From Peptococcaceae bacterium (GTDB taxonomy: Bacteria; Bacillota; Desulfitobacteriia; Desulfitobacteriales; Desulfitobacteriaceae), in assembly GCA_031289815.1 (NCBI GenBank), contig JAITOS010000030.1:1-32020 (forward strand): 32,020 nt of DNA, given 5' to 3'. Made by a program: the position numbers and the translations under genes. The stretch's first letter is position 1. Every line of letters starts with the position of its first letter. The notes beneath the pieces were generated by a model, which was not told where the DNA came from, did not search any database, and was given only the letters and a program-made list of their open reading frames with translations. Of the stretch, positions 7,515 through 14,127 are shown one piece after another.

Positions 7515-7544
7515 ATTTTTCTTGATTTTTCTTGACTTTTCTTG
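7515..7544. repeat. Three tandem 10-bp T-tract units (possible intrinsic bend)
   Basis: Units ATTTTTCTTG, ATTTTTCTTG and ACTTTTCTTG lie end to end. A T-tract every 10 bp is in phase with the helix and is the arrangement that bends DNA. The third unit contains the predicted marR -35 box. Confidence 0.6.
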
Positions 7545-7570
7545 CCATCTTGCGTTACACTCATTATATC
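7532..7570 (+). promoter_or_regulatory. marR-MFS operon promoter region
   Basis: Two overlapping candidates are seen. TTGACT (7532-7537) pairs with TACACT (7556-7561) at 18 bp. TTGCCA (7542-7547) pairs with TATATC (7565-7570) at 17 bp. An AGGTACCT palindrome (7572-7579) flanked by ATATC and GATAT follows directly, where an autoregulatory repressor could sit. Confidence 0.5.
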
Positions 7571-7610
7571 AAGGTACCTAGCGATATGCGTGAAAGGAGT
7601 TTCGTCTAGT

Positions 7611-8156
7611 ATGGATCATCACCATTTCAACCATAGCGCCAGCGCCGTCGGCGGCAATCTCCTGCCGGAGAGGCTGTATTCCCTGCTTTTGCATTGTTCG
7701 CACGCTTTCAGCCGGAGCCATCATCCGGACAAGGGCATCTATCCGGGTCAATGGCGTATTCTTTCGTTTTTGGCAACACACGGCCCGATAACGCAGCGTG
7801 ACCTGCTGGATGTGGCACAAATTCGTTCGGCTTCTTTAAGTGAACTTTTGCGCAAACTTGAAGGCAAGAAACTCATCACCCGCTCCAGGGACGCAGCAGA
7901 CCGGCGTAATGTCAACGTCGCAATAACCGAATGGGGGCGGAAAACCATTGACGAAAACGCTCACATCCAACAAGCAACAGCCGACGAGTTGTTTGCCGTC
8001 TTGTCCGACGTTGAACAGGAGCAATTAGCGCTGCTTTTGGACAAATTGCTGGAAACATGGCGCCAGAAGCATCATGGCAGCAGCCGCCATACGCATGATG
8101 ATGATTACCACCATCACCCGCAAGGGGAATCTAATTCCCCTGAACAGCGTCATTAG
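7611..8156 (+). CDS. MarR family regulator with His-rich ends
   Basis: The 181-residue product has a MarR winged helix at about residues 43-113: GQWRILSFLATHGPITQRDL, the recognition helix around IRSASLSELLRKLEGKKLI, and the wing RDAADRRNVNVAIT. MarR dimers normally repress nearby efflux genes and release DNA when bound by a ligand or modified. Both ends are unusual. His occurs at residues 3-5, 8, 28, 31, 37 and 38, and eight more lie in an acidic tail (154, 155, 160, 162, 167-169, 181). Metal binding is a possibility but inferred. The chosen ATG has AAAGGAGT 10 nt upstream; the open frame extends 23 codons further without a ribosome site. It precedes an MFS gene on the same strand and probably controls it. 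Confidence 0.9.
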   Translation: MDHHHFNHSASAVGGNLLPERLYSLLLHCSHAFSRSHHPDKGIYPGQWRILSFLATHGPITQRDLLDVAQIRSASLSELLRKLEGKKLITRSRDAADRRNVNVAITEWGRKTIDENAHIQQATADELFAVLSDVEQEQLALLLDKLLETWRQKHHGSSRHTHDDDYHHHPQGESNSPEQRH

Positions 8157-8300
8157 ACGATATGGCGAAAAATATTTAACACAGACCAAAAAAGCGCCTG
8201 TCAGCGCTGAAACTTTTTCACTGCTCCCCAAGGCGATCACGGATACACGGGATAGCGGTTTGTCGAGCCAGTAGAAACTCTACGTATAGGAGGAATTCCC

Positions 8301-9485
8301 TTGAATTTGATTAAACTCGGAAAGCACGAGCATTATTCCCTCATGACCTTGATCCTGTCATGGTCCGCTCTAGCCGTCATGTCCAGCCTGTATGTCACCA
8401 TACCGCTGATTGATGTGTTCGCGCAAAATTTTATGGTTTCAGCGAACCGAGCTGTGTGGACAAGCAGCGCCTTTTCCTTCTGCTTTGCCGCCGGCTGCCT
8501 GGTATATGGCCCCTTATCCGATCGTTACGGCAGAAAAAAGATTATTTTCTCCGGTTTGGCCGCTTTAACCGTCGTTTCATTATGCCTTGGCTTTACGAAC
8601 GCCTTAGGGACAATGATCGTTCTTAGAGCGATCCAAGGCGCGGCAGCGGCAACTTTTTCCCCGGTAGCCCTTGCCTACATCCCGGAGCTATTCCCTCCAG
8701 CCAAGCGCATTGGCGTCATTGGCTGTATCAGCACCAGTTTCCTGATGGCTGGCGTCATCGGGCAGGTCTTCAGCGGTCTGATCCAGACGCATTGGGGGTG
8801 GCATTCCCTGTTTTTTGTCATGGCCGACGCTTACTTCATCACAGCGGCGCTCATCCTGTTCTTCCTCCCCCATCGCCCGGCGAATGGCGCCAGCGTCATT
8901 GCCGCTTTCAGACAAATGCCAGGCATATTGCGGCGAAAACAGCTTCGATACGCCTATGTCGTGGCGGCCATCGTCATGCTATCGCTTGTCGGAATGTACA
9001 CGGCCCTGGGCAATTACTTGAGCGACCAATTTGGTCTCACCAATCACCAGATATTAGGTGTACGCGCAGTCGGAATATTCGGAATGCTGCTGTCCCCCAC
9101 GGCTGGCCGCTTAGTGAAAAAATTTAAGACGGTACCCGTGCTACGGAACGCTCTGGGACTGGCTGTCATCGGCTTGATCCTATTGGCTTTTGCCAGCAAT
9201 ATCCCTGTCATGATTGTTTCCAGTGTTGTGTTCGTCGCAGGTATCGCTATTGCCACCCCTTCGCTCATTTCTCTGATTGGGGAACTGGCTGGAAACACGA
9301 GAGGCCCAGCGATCTCGGTCTACACGTTTGTGTTGTTCTTGGGCGCCAGCATCGGTCCTCTCTTAGCCACCAATCTGCTTAACCACGGCATAAATTATAC
9401 GCTGACTTTTCTGGCGCTGGCTGTATGCGTTGTGATCGGCGTTATTGCTACATTTTTTATAAAGGACGCCGCCGTGGAAAGTTAA
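8301..9485 (+). CDS. MFS transporter, drug/H+ antiporter type (DHA1-like, YnfM-like)
   Basis: The 394-residue protein has about 12 predicted membrane segments and the MFS motif A, GPLSDRYGRKK, at residues 70-80 in the first cytoplasmic loop. RAIQGAAAATFSPVALAYIP matches the region that follows in DHA1 and YnfM-type exporters. A proton-driven efflux role is therefore likely, with unknown substrate. It starts at TTG, with AGGAGG 7 nt upstream. It follows marR by 144 bp on the same strand, so regulator and pump form a typical local control pair. The gap includes a weak 5-bp hairpin (AGCGC/GCGCT near 8191-8206). Confidence 0.88.
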   Translation: MNLIKLGKHEHYSLMTLILSWSALAVMSSLYVTIPLIDVFAQNFMVSANRAVWTSSAFSFCFAAGCLVYGPLSDRYGRKKIIFSGLAALTVVSLCLGFTNALGTMIVLRAIQGAAAATFSPVALAYIPELFPPAKRIGVIGCISTSFLMAGVIGQVFSGLIQTHWGWHSLFFVMADAYFITAALILFFLPHRPANGASVIAAFRQMPGILRRKQLRYAYVVAAIVMLSLVGMYTALGNYLSDQFGLTNHQILGVRAVGIFGMLLSPTAGRLVKKFKTVPVLRNALGLAVIGLILLAFASNIPVMIVSSVVFVAGIAIATPSLISLIGELAGNTRGPAISVYTFVLFLGASIGPLLATNLLNHGINYTLTFLALAVCVVIGVIATFFIKDAAVES

Positions 9486-9503
9486 GCCACTATCCATTGG
9501 CTT
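9484..9503 (+). terminator. Possible weak terminator after the MFS gene
   Basis: AAGCCA and TGGCTT pair as a 6-bp stem overlapping the stop codon and are followed by only a short T-rich tail. It sits between convergent transcription units. Confidence 0.3.
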
Positions 9504-9580
9504 TATTCCATCTGGGGTGTCTTTGTAAACCACGCAAATTCCCTGCCGCCATAAAATCAATAGGGCAAAATTTACGCATT

Positions 9581-10204
9581 CTATTTCAGGCTCTCTTGAT
9601 AGGCCCGTTTAACCGCGTTCTTATGTTGAAGAGACTCCGCCGCGATTTGTTGGGCTTCGATGATTTTTTCGCTGAGAAGCTTCAAGGTATCGTCGCTTTG
9701 GGCCAGCAAATGATCATAACTTATATAAATATAATCGCGCAGCATTTGATGGGCGACGTCCAGAGCAATCCCTCTGTTCTCCAATTGGGCGATCTGTTCC
9801 GAAGTGGGGAGGCGTTCTAATTGCAGCTGACCATTCAGAGTGGCGATATAGGCTTGCAGATCCGCATTGGTCCAGGCGAAAATATCTACGTCTGCTAACT
9901 CCGGATTTATTTCTTTCCAAATAGCCGCCTGTTCTTCACTGATAAGCCAAGTGCGCTCCAGCTCCTGAAAATCCTCTTGATCGATTTTCGCGATTTCGCT
10001 TTCACTGTACCCTCTGGCTCGAAGCTCGTCTTTCTGCGTATCGTTGGTATCAAAAAGAAGATGATATTCCGCGGCGATCTTGGTATCTTCCTTCGCTGTT
10101 GCGGACAGCGTGTTCACGCTCGAATTCACGGCATACACCGACACGGCGACGGCGACGACTATAATACCCACAACCGTTCGCGTGAAATATTTTGGTTTTC
10201 TCAT
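9581..10204 (-). CDS. Unrecognised exported or membrane-anchored protein
   Basis: The 207-residue product has a positively charged start followed by one hydrophobic stretch (about residues 11-27), reading as a signal peptide or membrane anchor. The rest is hydrophilic, acidic and predicted helical, with many Glu, Gln and Leu residues (for example QLQLERLPTSEQIAQLENRG). No cysteines or catalytic motifs stand out. I do not recognise the family. It lies downstream of a small membrane-protein gene with a 39-bp gap and is convergent with the MFS gene. The start is supported by an AAAGGTGG site. Confidence 0.65.
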   Translation of the reverse strand: MRKPKYFTRTVVGIIVVAVAVSVYAVNSSVNTLSATAKEDTKIAAEYHLLFDTNDTQKDELRARGYSESEIAKIDQEDFQELERTWLISEEQAAIWKEINPELADVDIFAWTNADLQAYIATLNGQLQLERLPTSEQIAQLENRGIALDVAHQMLRDYIYISYDHLLAQSDDTLKLLSEKIIEAQQIAAESLQHKNAVKRAYQESLK

Positions 10205-10243
10205 TCCAGTGACCCACCTTTCAACTCGTTTTAAGAATCTTTT

Positions 10244-10438
10244 TTATCTTTGATGAAGTAAGGCAATGATTTCTTCCGCGCTCTGCAACAGCTTCTTATC
10301 GGTCTGCGTTTTACCTCTAACGTATCGTATCACCATGACCAGACAAACGACAAAAACAACCGCGACGAGCAAACTGAATATCACCGCGAGCAAGAAAAAA
10401 ATCGCCGGAAAATTATAATCATTTACAATCGGCGCCAA
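10244..10438 (-). CDS. Small single-span membrane protein
   Basis: From a TTG start this gives 64 residues: a short outside segment, one strong hydrophobic helix (about residues 11-36), then a basic segment RYVRGKTQTDKK and a short amphipathic tail. The TTG is preferred because AGGAGGAGG lies 6 nt upstream. Starting at the upstream ATG (10465) would place that site inside the coding region. Function is unknown. The 39-bp gap to the next gene suggests both are cotranscribed and may act together at the membrane. Confidence 0.55.
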   Translation of the reverse strand: MAPIVNDYNFPAIFFLLAVIFSLLVAVVFVVCLVMVIRYVRGKTQTDKKLLQSAEEIIALLHQR

Positions 10439-10738
10439 TCGTATCCTCCTCCTCTCTTGTCCCATTCAAGAAAACTCCAGCGGCTTTTCTTAGGCGGCGC
10501 CAGGGGTTCATGCCCGTTGACGGCGATTTTACCCATTCTATACCATTTTCCCACATCCCGCAAGCGTACAAACAGCTGCTGTGCCGCAAGATGGTAAAAC
10601 TGGTATATGTTTTTGGTAAAACTGGTCATACATCAGGGTTGTCCGCGGAAGTTTTTTGCTTCGGGAATCAGGAGATGATAGTAAAACACAGGATGATACC
10701 GACGATGACGGGGAACACTTAGGTGCGTTTCAAGCAAG
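10439..10738. other. Region without a supported gene, with 12-bp direct repeats
   Basis: Overlapping open frames on both strands have no ribosome sites or recognisable features. GGTAAAACTGGT occurs twice (10593-10604 and 10615-10626), 22 bp apart. A possible minus-strand -10 box (TATAGA, 10537-10542) precedes the small membrane-protein gene. Confidence 0.5.
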
Positions 10739-11626
10739 TCACGCCTTTGTGCTCTTTAGAATAAAACGGGTACATAATACCCCGACGCCCAGCGCCAGAA
10801 ACATATAGACATAGATATGAAAGTCCTTAGCTTGTCTTAGCTGGACCGGAAATGAGCAGTCTCGCGGCTGGATAGAGAAAAGGACGGATTCATCATTCAT
10901 ATTGTATAAATCTGAAGCCTCGAGCCTGATATCCCCTTCGCTTTCTCCGATTTTCCCCATTAAACGGTTCTGTAAAGCTTCCGCCGGATAGATATCGATA
11001 AATTGAGGTTTTTTCACCGCAAAACGAAGTTTTTGTTCGCTGGTTTTATCATAAATTCCCGGCAGCGCCAGCGGATCCTTGACCGTAGCATAAATCAACT
11101 CATAATAAGCTGTGTCTTGAGGCATATGATATCCGAAAACCAGATAATGGACAGCTCCCTTTGCCTCAAGGGCCCAGGTCTCCATCCACTCGGATTTTCC
11201 GATCAGGGGGTTGATCCCTATGCCGCCCCCTCTGTTGTTGATGTTGAGAAGGAGTCTATAGCGACCATTGATTCCCTTTTCAAACACGCGCCAGACAGCA
11301 AAGCTTCTGTCGTCGTCACCCGCTCTGGAATAATAGGCGTTCAGCTGCTCCGTCACCCGCCCCTGAACCGACGCTATGACAAAGCCTTGCAAGTCCGCCG
11401 TCTCCAGCTCTATGCTATCGTCATTATCATCAAACAGCGGCGCTGTCCCCACCTGCCTATGGCCGCTATCATCATACAAAGGCTTGGCCAGATATTGACT
11501 ATGAATCGCCGTTATGAAGTCCTCTTGGCGGTACTTGAAAGCAGCGCTGTAAATCCCATACTCTGCCGCCAGGGTCAAGAAGACGCATAGGGCTATGATT
11601 AGGAATTTTCGGTGTTTTTTCGGCAT
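10739..11626 (-). CDS. Unrecognised protein with N- and C-terminal membrane helices
   Basis: The 295-residue product has a hydrophobic segment near residues 8-30 and another near 270-288, so the roughly 240 residues between them probably face outside. The middle part is polar with aromatic beta-like stretches (GRYRLLLNINNRGGG, VHYLVFGYHMP) and acidic patches. I do not recognise a domain. It lies in the accessory stretch with two other envelope genes, separated from them by a 300-bp gap, and may be its own unit. A GAAAGGTGA site supports the ATG. Confidence 0.65.
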   Translation of the reverse strand: MPKKHRKFLIIALCVFLTLAAEYGIYSAAFKYRQEDFITAIHSQYLAKPLYDDSGHRQVGTAPLFDDNDDSIELETADLQGFVIASVQGRVTEQLNAYYSRAGDDDRSFAVWRVFEKGINGRYRLLLNINNRGGGIGINPLIGKSEWMETWALEAKGAVHYLVFGYHMPQDTAYYELIYATVKDPLALPGIYDKTSEQKLRFAVKKPQFIDIYPAEALQNRLMGKIGESEGDIRLEASDLYNMNDESVLFSIQPRDCSFPVQLRQAKDFHIYVYMFLALGVGVLCTRFILKSTKA

Positions 11627-11710
11627 TCTATCACCTTTCTGTGCATGGCCTCATCCCTGTTGTGATATAACATAGTTCGTGGCAGTAAGTCGAAAACAAT
11701 GTGGCAAAAT

Positions 11711-12028
11711 TCAAATGTTTTTCTCGTAATCAGACATCCCATAGACTACCCGCATAATCGTTACAAGTTTTTCGGCATCTGAAACCATATACAAAGCAAT
11801 ATAATTCTTTACAACCAACTTTCGATAACCCTTTGCTTGCAACAGTTCATCATCTACGGCAGGGCAGGAGCTAGGCATATCCGCAAGCCGTTTTATCTTT
11901 TTCTCAATTTCTTCTATTAGATTTTCCGCTGCCATTGGCGCGCTAAGCGTATCAAAAATATACTCATACATCCCATCCATATCGTTGTTCGCTAACGGCG
12001 TGAATTTTACTTTATATTTACTTGACAT
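11711..12028 (-). CDS. RelE/ParE superfamily toxin
   Basis: The 105-residue protein has the ParE-type fold pattern: an N-terminal strand (YKVKFTPLANNDMDGMYEYI), a helix pair, then YRKLVVKNYIALYMV and a closing strand VTIMRVVYGMSDYEK. ParE proteins poison gyrase and RelE proteins cut mRNA at the ribosome; this sequence is closer to ParE, so the exact target is uncertain. It overlaps the upstream antitoxin gene by 11 nt, the usual coupling for type II modules. Confidence 0.82.
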   Translation of the reverse strand: MSSKYKVKFTPLANNDMDGMYEYIFDTLSAPMAAENLIEEIEKKIKRLADMPSSCPAVDDELLQAKGYRKLVVKNYIALYMVSDAEKLVTIMRVVYGMSDYEKNI

Positions 12029-12281
12029 GCTTTACCCGCAGTCTTGAGAACACTTCGTCGGCGTCAATCAACTCCGCGCCGTCTGCAACCTGCTTTTCAG
12101 CCGCCGCAAGCTTGGCGTACAACGTAGCTTTCGCAAACTGTCTTTCGTAGGATTCAATGCTCATGACGACCAAATCGCCATATCCGTTTTTAGTGATAAA
12201 AATCGGCTCATGGCTTTGATGGCACAGTTCAGATATTTCCGTTGTATTTCTTAAATCCGTTATCGGTCTGATTCGCGGCAT
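12018..12281 (-). CDS. Phd/YefM family antitoxin
   Basis: The 87-residue protein matches the Phd/YefM pattern: MPRIRPITDLRNTTEISELC, then EPIFITKNGYGDLVVMSIESYER, followed by a flexible C-terminal part that would wrap the toxin. It should neutralise the downstream ParE-like toxin and repress the operon by binding DNA. The ATG is preferred over a GTG three codons upstream because an AGGGGG ribosome site lies 8 nt before the ATG and abuts the GTG. Confidence 0.85.
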   Translation of the reverse strand: MPRIRPITDLRNTTEISELCHQSHEPIFITKNGYGDLVVMSIESYERQFAKATLYAKLAAAEKQVADGAELIDADEVFSRLRVKHVK

Positions 12282-12311
12282 AGAAAACACCCCCTAAACT
12301 ATTATGTCATT

Positions 12312-12340
12312 ATTATGGCATAATCATATGCAAAACGCAA
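12312..12340 (-). promoter_or_regulatory. Toxin-antitoxin promoter with palindromic operator
   Basis: A TTGCGT -35 (12335-12340) and CATAAT -10 (12312-12317) are 17 bp apart on the minus strand. The perfect palindrome ATTATG-G-CATAAT (12312-12324) covers the -10 box, and a further TTATG half-site follows at 12302-12306. This fits autorepression by the antitoxin. Confidence 0.55.
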
Positions 12341-12352
12341 GAAAAATTCGCC

Positions 12353-12661
12353 TCATTCCCCCGTCACCTCCGGCCAAATCAGCTCATTCCCGCCGTCTAT
12401 GATCCGCCGGAACGCGTCTGATACCGCTGAATAATCCACCAAATCTACCCTGTACGGCAAGTCGCTTTCCGCAAAATCCTCTTTCATTTGCAAGAGCAAC
12501 GACCACGGCAGGCGACCGTCCGCGGCAATCGCCAAGTCTAAGTCTGAAAAGGTCTTAACCTTGCCGCCAAAGCGCGAACCAAACAAGCGTACCTGCGCCG
12601 TCGGCACGTGTTTCCGCAAAATTTGCCGGACTATTTTCAGTTCTTCTTCAGAAACATACAT
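12353..12661 (-). CDS. MNT-domain nucleotidyltransferase (MntA-like antitoxin)
   Basis: The 102-residue protein is a minimal nucleotidyltransferase. It carries the GS-X10-DXD motif, with Gly28, Ser29, Asp40 and Asp42. In studied HEPN/MNT pairs this enzyme transfers AMP groups to the HEPN toxin and so silences it. Its ATG overlaps the stop of the HEPN gene by one base (TGATG); a GTG one codon earlier is also possible. The pairing and the complete motif suggest an active module. Confidence 0.85.
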   Translation of the reverse strand: MYVSEEELKIVRQILRKHVPTAQVRLFGSRFGGKVKTFSDLDLAIAADGRLPWSLLLQMKEDFAESDLPYRVDLVDYSAVSDAFRRIIDGGNELIWPEVTGE

Positions 12662-13083
12662 CACAGTTTTTTCTCCAAGCGGTTCAGGAAATCAGCGGCG
12701 CATTCTTGAAATTTGACCGCGGCTTGCAACACTTCCTCCGCTATGTCTTCATCGTAGATGTGCGAGCTTTTGTTCCGCGCGGCGTGAAATTCCATCCACA
12801 AGGGTAGGTCGTCAATCATCCCGCACTCGGCGCTAACGCGAAAAAGCTCGCGCCTGCTCACACCGTCTATGCCTTCGGAGTTGACGTTCATCTCTATCCA
12901 ACGCTTCATAAATTTCCAGCACAGTTCATAGGTGAACTCAAAGGTTTGTATCACCCCGGCGCGCAAAGTGTCAAGCAATGCCTTGTTTTTAATGGTCGGC
13001 GCCATTTCTTCCCACAGATTGCAGCTTTGACCAAAGACGCTGATCGCTTTTTGCAGGGCCGACAGGTCAAGTTTGTTATCCAT
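12661..13083 (-). CDS. HEPN-domain toxin/substrate-binding protein (HepT-like, HI0074 family)
   Basis: The 140-residue protein is all-helical and carries RNKSSHIY, an exact match to the HEPN RNase motif RX4HXY (Arg103, His108, Tyr110). The segment FEFTYELCWKFMKRW is typical of the HI0074 nucleotidyltransferase substrate-binding family. It is coupled to the MNT gene immediately downstream. It probably acts as an RNase toxin kept inactive by its partner; this family is also described simply as a nucleotidyltransferase binding partner, so toxicity is not certain. A promoter and a 21-bp palindrome lie 60-90 bp upstream. Confidence 0.82.
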   Translation of the reverse strand: MDNKLDLSALQKAISVFGQSCNLWEEMAPTIKNKALLDTLRAGVIQTFEFTYELCWKFMKRWIEMNVNSEGIDGVSRRELFRVSAECGMIDDLPLWMEFHAARNKSSHIYDEDIAEEVLQAAVKFQECAADFLNRLEKKL

Positions 13084-13144
13084 TTTGTTTACCTCTTTTC
13101 GCCTTGGACCGCGGCAGTTTCACGCCCCATATCATCCGGCTATA

Positions 13145-13173
13145 AAATTATCACCAGGTGATAATTCCCGCAA
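13145..13173 (-). promoter_or_regulatory. hepT-mntA promoter overlapped by the 21-bp palindrome, copy 2
   Basis: TTGCGG (13168-13173) and TAATTT (13145-13150) are 17 bp apart on the minus strand. The perfect palindrome at 13146-13166 (arms AATTATCACC and GGTGATAATT, one central base) fills the spacer and most of the -10 box. That is a classic repressor position. The near-identical site upstream of marR suggests a shared regulator. Confidence 0.5.
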
Positions 13174-13253
13174 TCGCCGCCAAGCCGCTCTCCCTAAAAA
13201 ATAAGCCGGCGCGCACTTCTGCCGCCGACTACACCAAACGAACCCTGCCGCCG

Positions 13254-13772
13254 CTATTTAATGACGTTGAGTGATAGCGGGCGCGGCTCTCTTTCCCCGG
13301 TGATGGCTTCGGCAGGATATCCCACCGCCGCCGCCGCGATCGGTTCAAAGCCTTCTGGCAAGCCCAGAGACGCAATCACCTCTTTTTGATCCTTCGTCAC
13401 GCTGATCGCTCCCCAGACAAACACGCTGCCAAGACCTAAGTCCGCCGCCGTCAGCAGCATATTTTCGGTGATGCAAGCCGCGTTGGCGATTTCCAGTCCT
13501 CCCAGCGCTTTTCCTGAGACGATGATCACGGTCGGCGCGCCATAGTTCAGCGATACTTTATCCGTTCCCGCCGCCTTCTGAGCCGCTTCCGTAATACTGC
13601 GGATCAGCGCTTGATTTTGAATCACCGTCAGGTGTACGTTTTCGACGGCGCCCCTGGCAATCGGGGCCAATTTTGCCGCTTTGACGATTTCGTTCAGTTC
13701 CTGATCCTTGATTTGTTCCGGCTTATAGGCGCGTGTTGAGCGCCGTACCGCTATCGCTTTTGCCGTCTCCAT
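13254..13772 (-). CDS. Nitroreductase family protein
   Basis: The 172-residue protein opens with AIAVRRSTRAYKPEQI, the phosphate-binding Arg segment of FMN-dependent nitroreductases. ENMLLTAADLGLGSVFVWGA and a C-terminal GYPAEA segment also match. It probably uses FMN and NAD(P)H to reduce nitro or quinone compounds; the real substrate is unknown. The ATG at 13772 is chosen because AGGAGG lies 10 nt upstream; the frame continues 28 codons further into the intergenic region and Arg/Gly-rich nonsense. It lies 29 bp after the DUF1292 gene on the same strand, at the edge of the core block. Confidence 0.88.
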   Translation of the reverse strand: METAKAIAVRRSTRAYKPEQIKDQELNEIVKAAKLAPIARGAVENVHLTVIQNQALIRSITEAAQKAAGTDKVSLNYGAPTVIIVSGKALGGLEIANAACITENMLLTAADLGLGSVFVWGAISVTKDQKEVIASLGLPEGFEPIAAAAVGYPAEAITGEREPRPLSLNVIK

Positions 13773-13801
13773 GAAAGTTACTCCTCCTCCTGCGCTTGCT
13801 C

Positions 13802-14122
13802 TTATTCGTCTTCGTCTTCCTCTAAACTGTTCCAGGCGTCCGCCACCGTTTCCCATTCTTCATCGTCTTCAATATCCAGCAGCATTTCATTGCCTTCCTC
13901 GTCGTGTCCCAGCTTGAGAATGATGGCCTCGTCTTCATCCAGATCTTCCGTTTCTTCCGTCATCGCGACCAGAATAAAGTAGGTTTCCCCTTTCACTTCC
14001 AGGGTGTCCAAGTGCAGAAATTCATGCTCTTCCCCGTCTTCGTCCGTCAGTGTAATGGTATCGAACTCTTCACACTCTTCACAATCGCAATCATGGTGAA
14101 GATGCTCATCTTTATCCGTCAT
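13802..14122 (-). CDS. DUF1292 domain protein (YrzB-like)
   Basis: The 106-residue, very acidic protein has the DUF1292 core: ITLTDEDGEEHEFLHLDTLE, then YFILVAMTE and EAIILKLGHDEEGNEMLLDI. The N-terminus holds HLHHDCDCEECEE, a His/Cys cluster that could bind metal. Function is unknown, but the gene belongs to a widespread Bacillota block with alaS, ireB and ruvX, as here. ATG at 14122 is preferred, with AGAGGTG about 6 nt upstream; a GTG three codons earlier would overlap ruvX by 4 nt. Confidence 0.9.
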   Translation of the reverse strand: MTDKDEHLHHDCDCEECEEFDTITLTDEDGEEHEFLHLDTLEVKGETYFILVAMTEETEDLDEDEAIILKLGHDEEGNEMLLDIEDDEEWETVADAWNSLEEDEDE

Positions 14123-14127
14123 GTTAT

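Larger units (their letters stand above)
6888..7531. other. Gene-free region rich in repeats and palindromes
   Basis: No convincing gene was found between the exporter promoter and the marR promoter. The open frames here are arginine-rich or proline-rich shadows of repeat DNA. It contains a hairpin at 7019-7038 (7-bp arms, no U-run), the 20-bp-period array at 7100-7150, one copy of the 105-bp inverted-repeat element with an extra left arm at 7188-7208, and a near-perfect palindrome at 7481-7501. The remainder shows nothing recognisable. Confidence 0.7.

Noticed and set aside
10423-10629. 68-residue minus-strand frame overlapping the small membrane protein
   Set aside because: No ribosome site at its start, and its end overlaps the better-supported gene in another frame.
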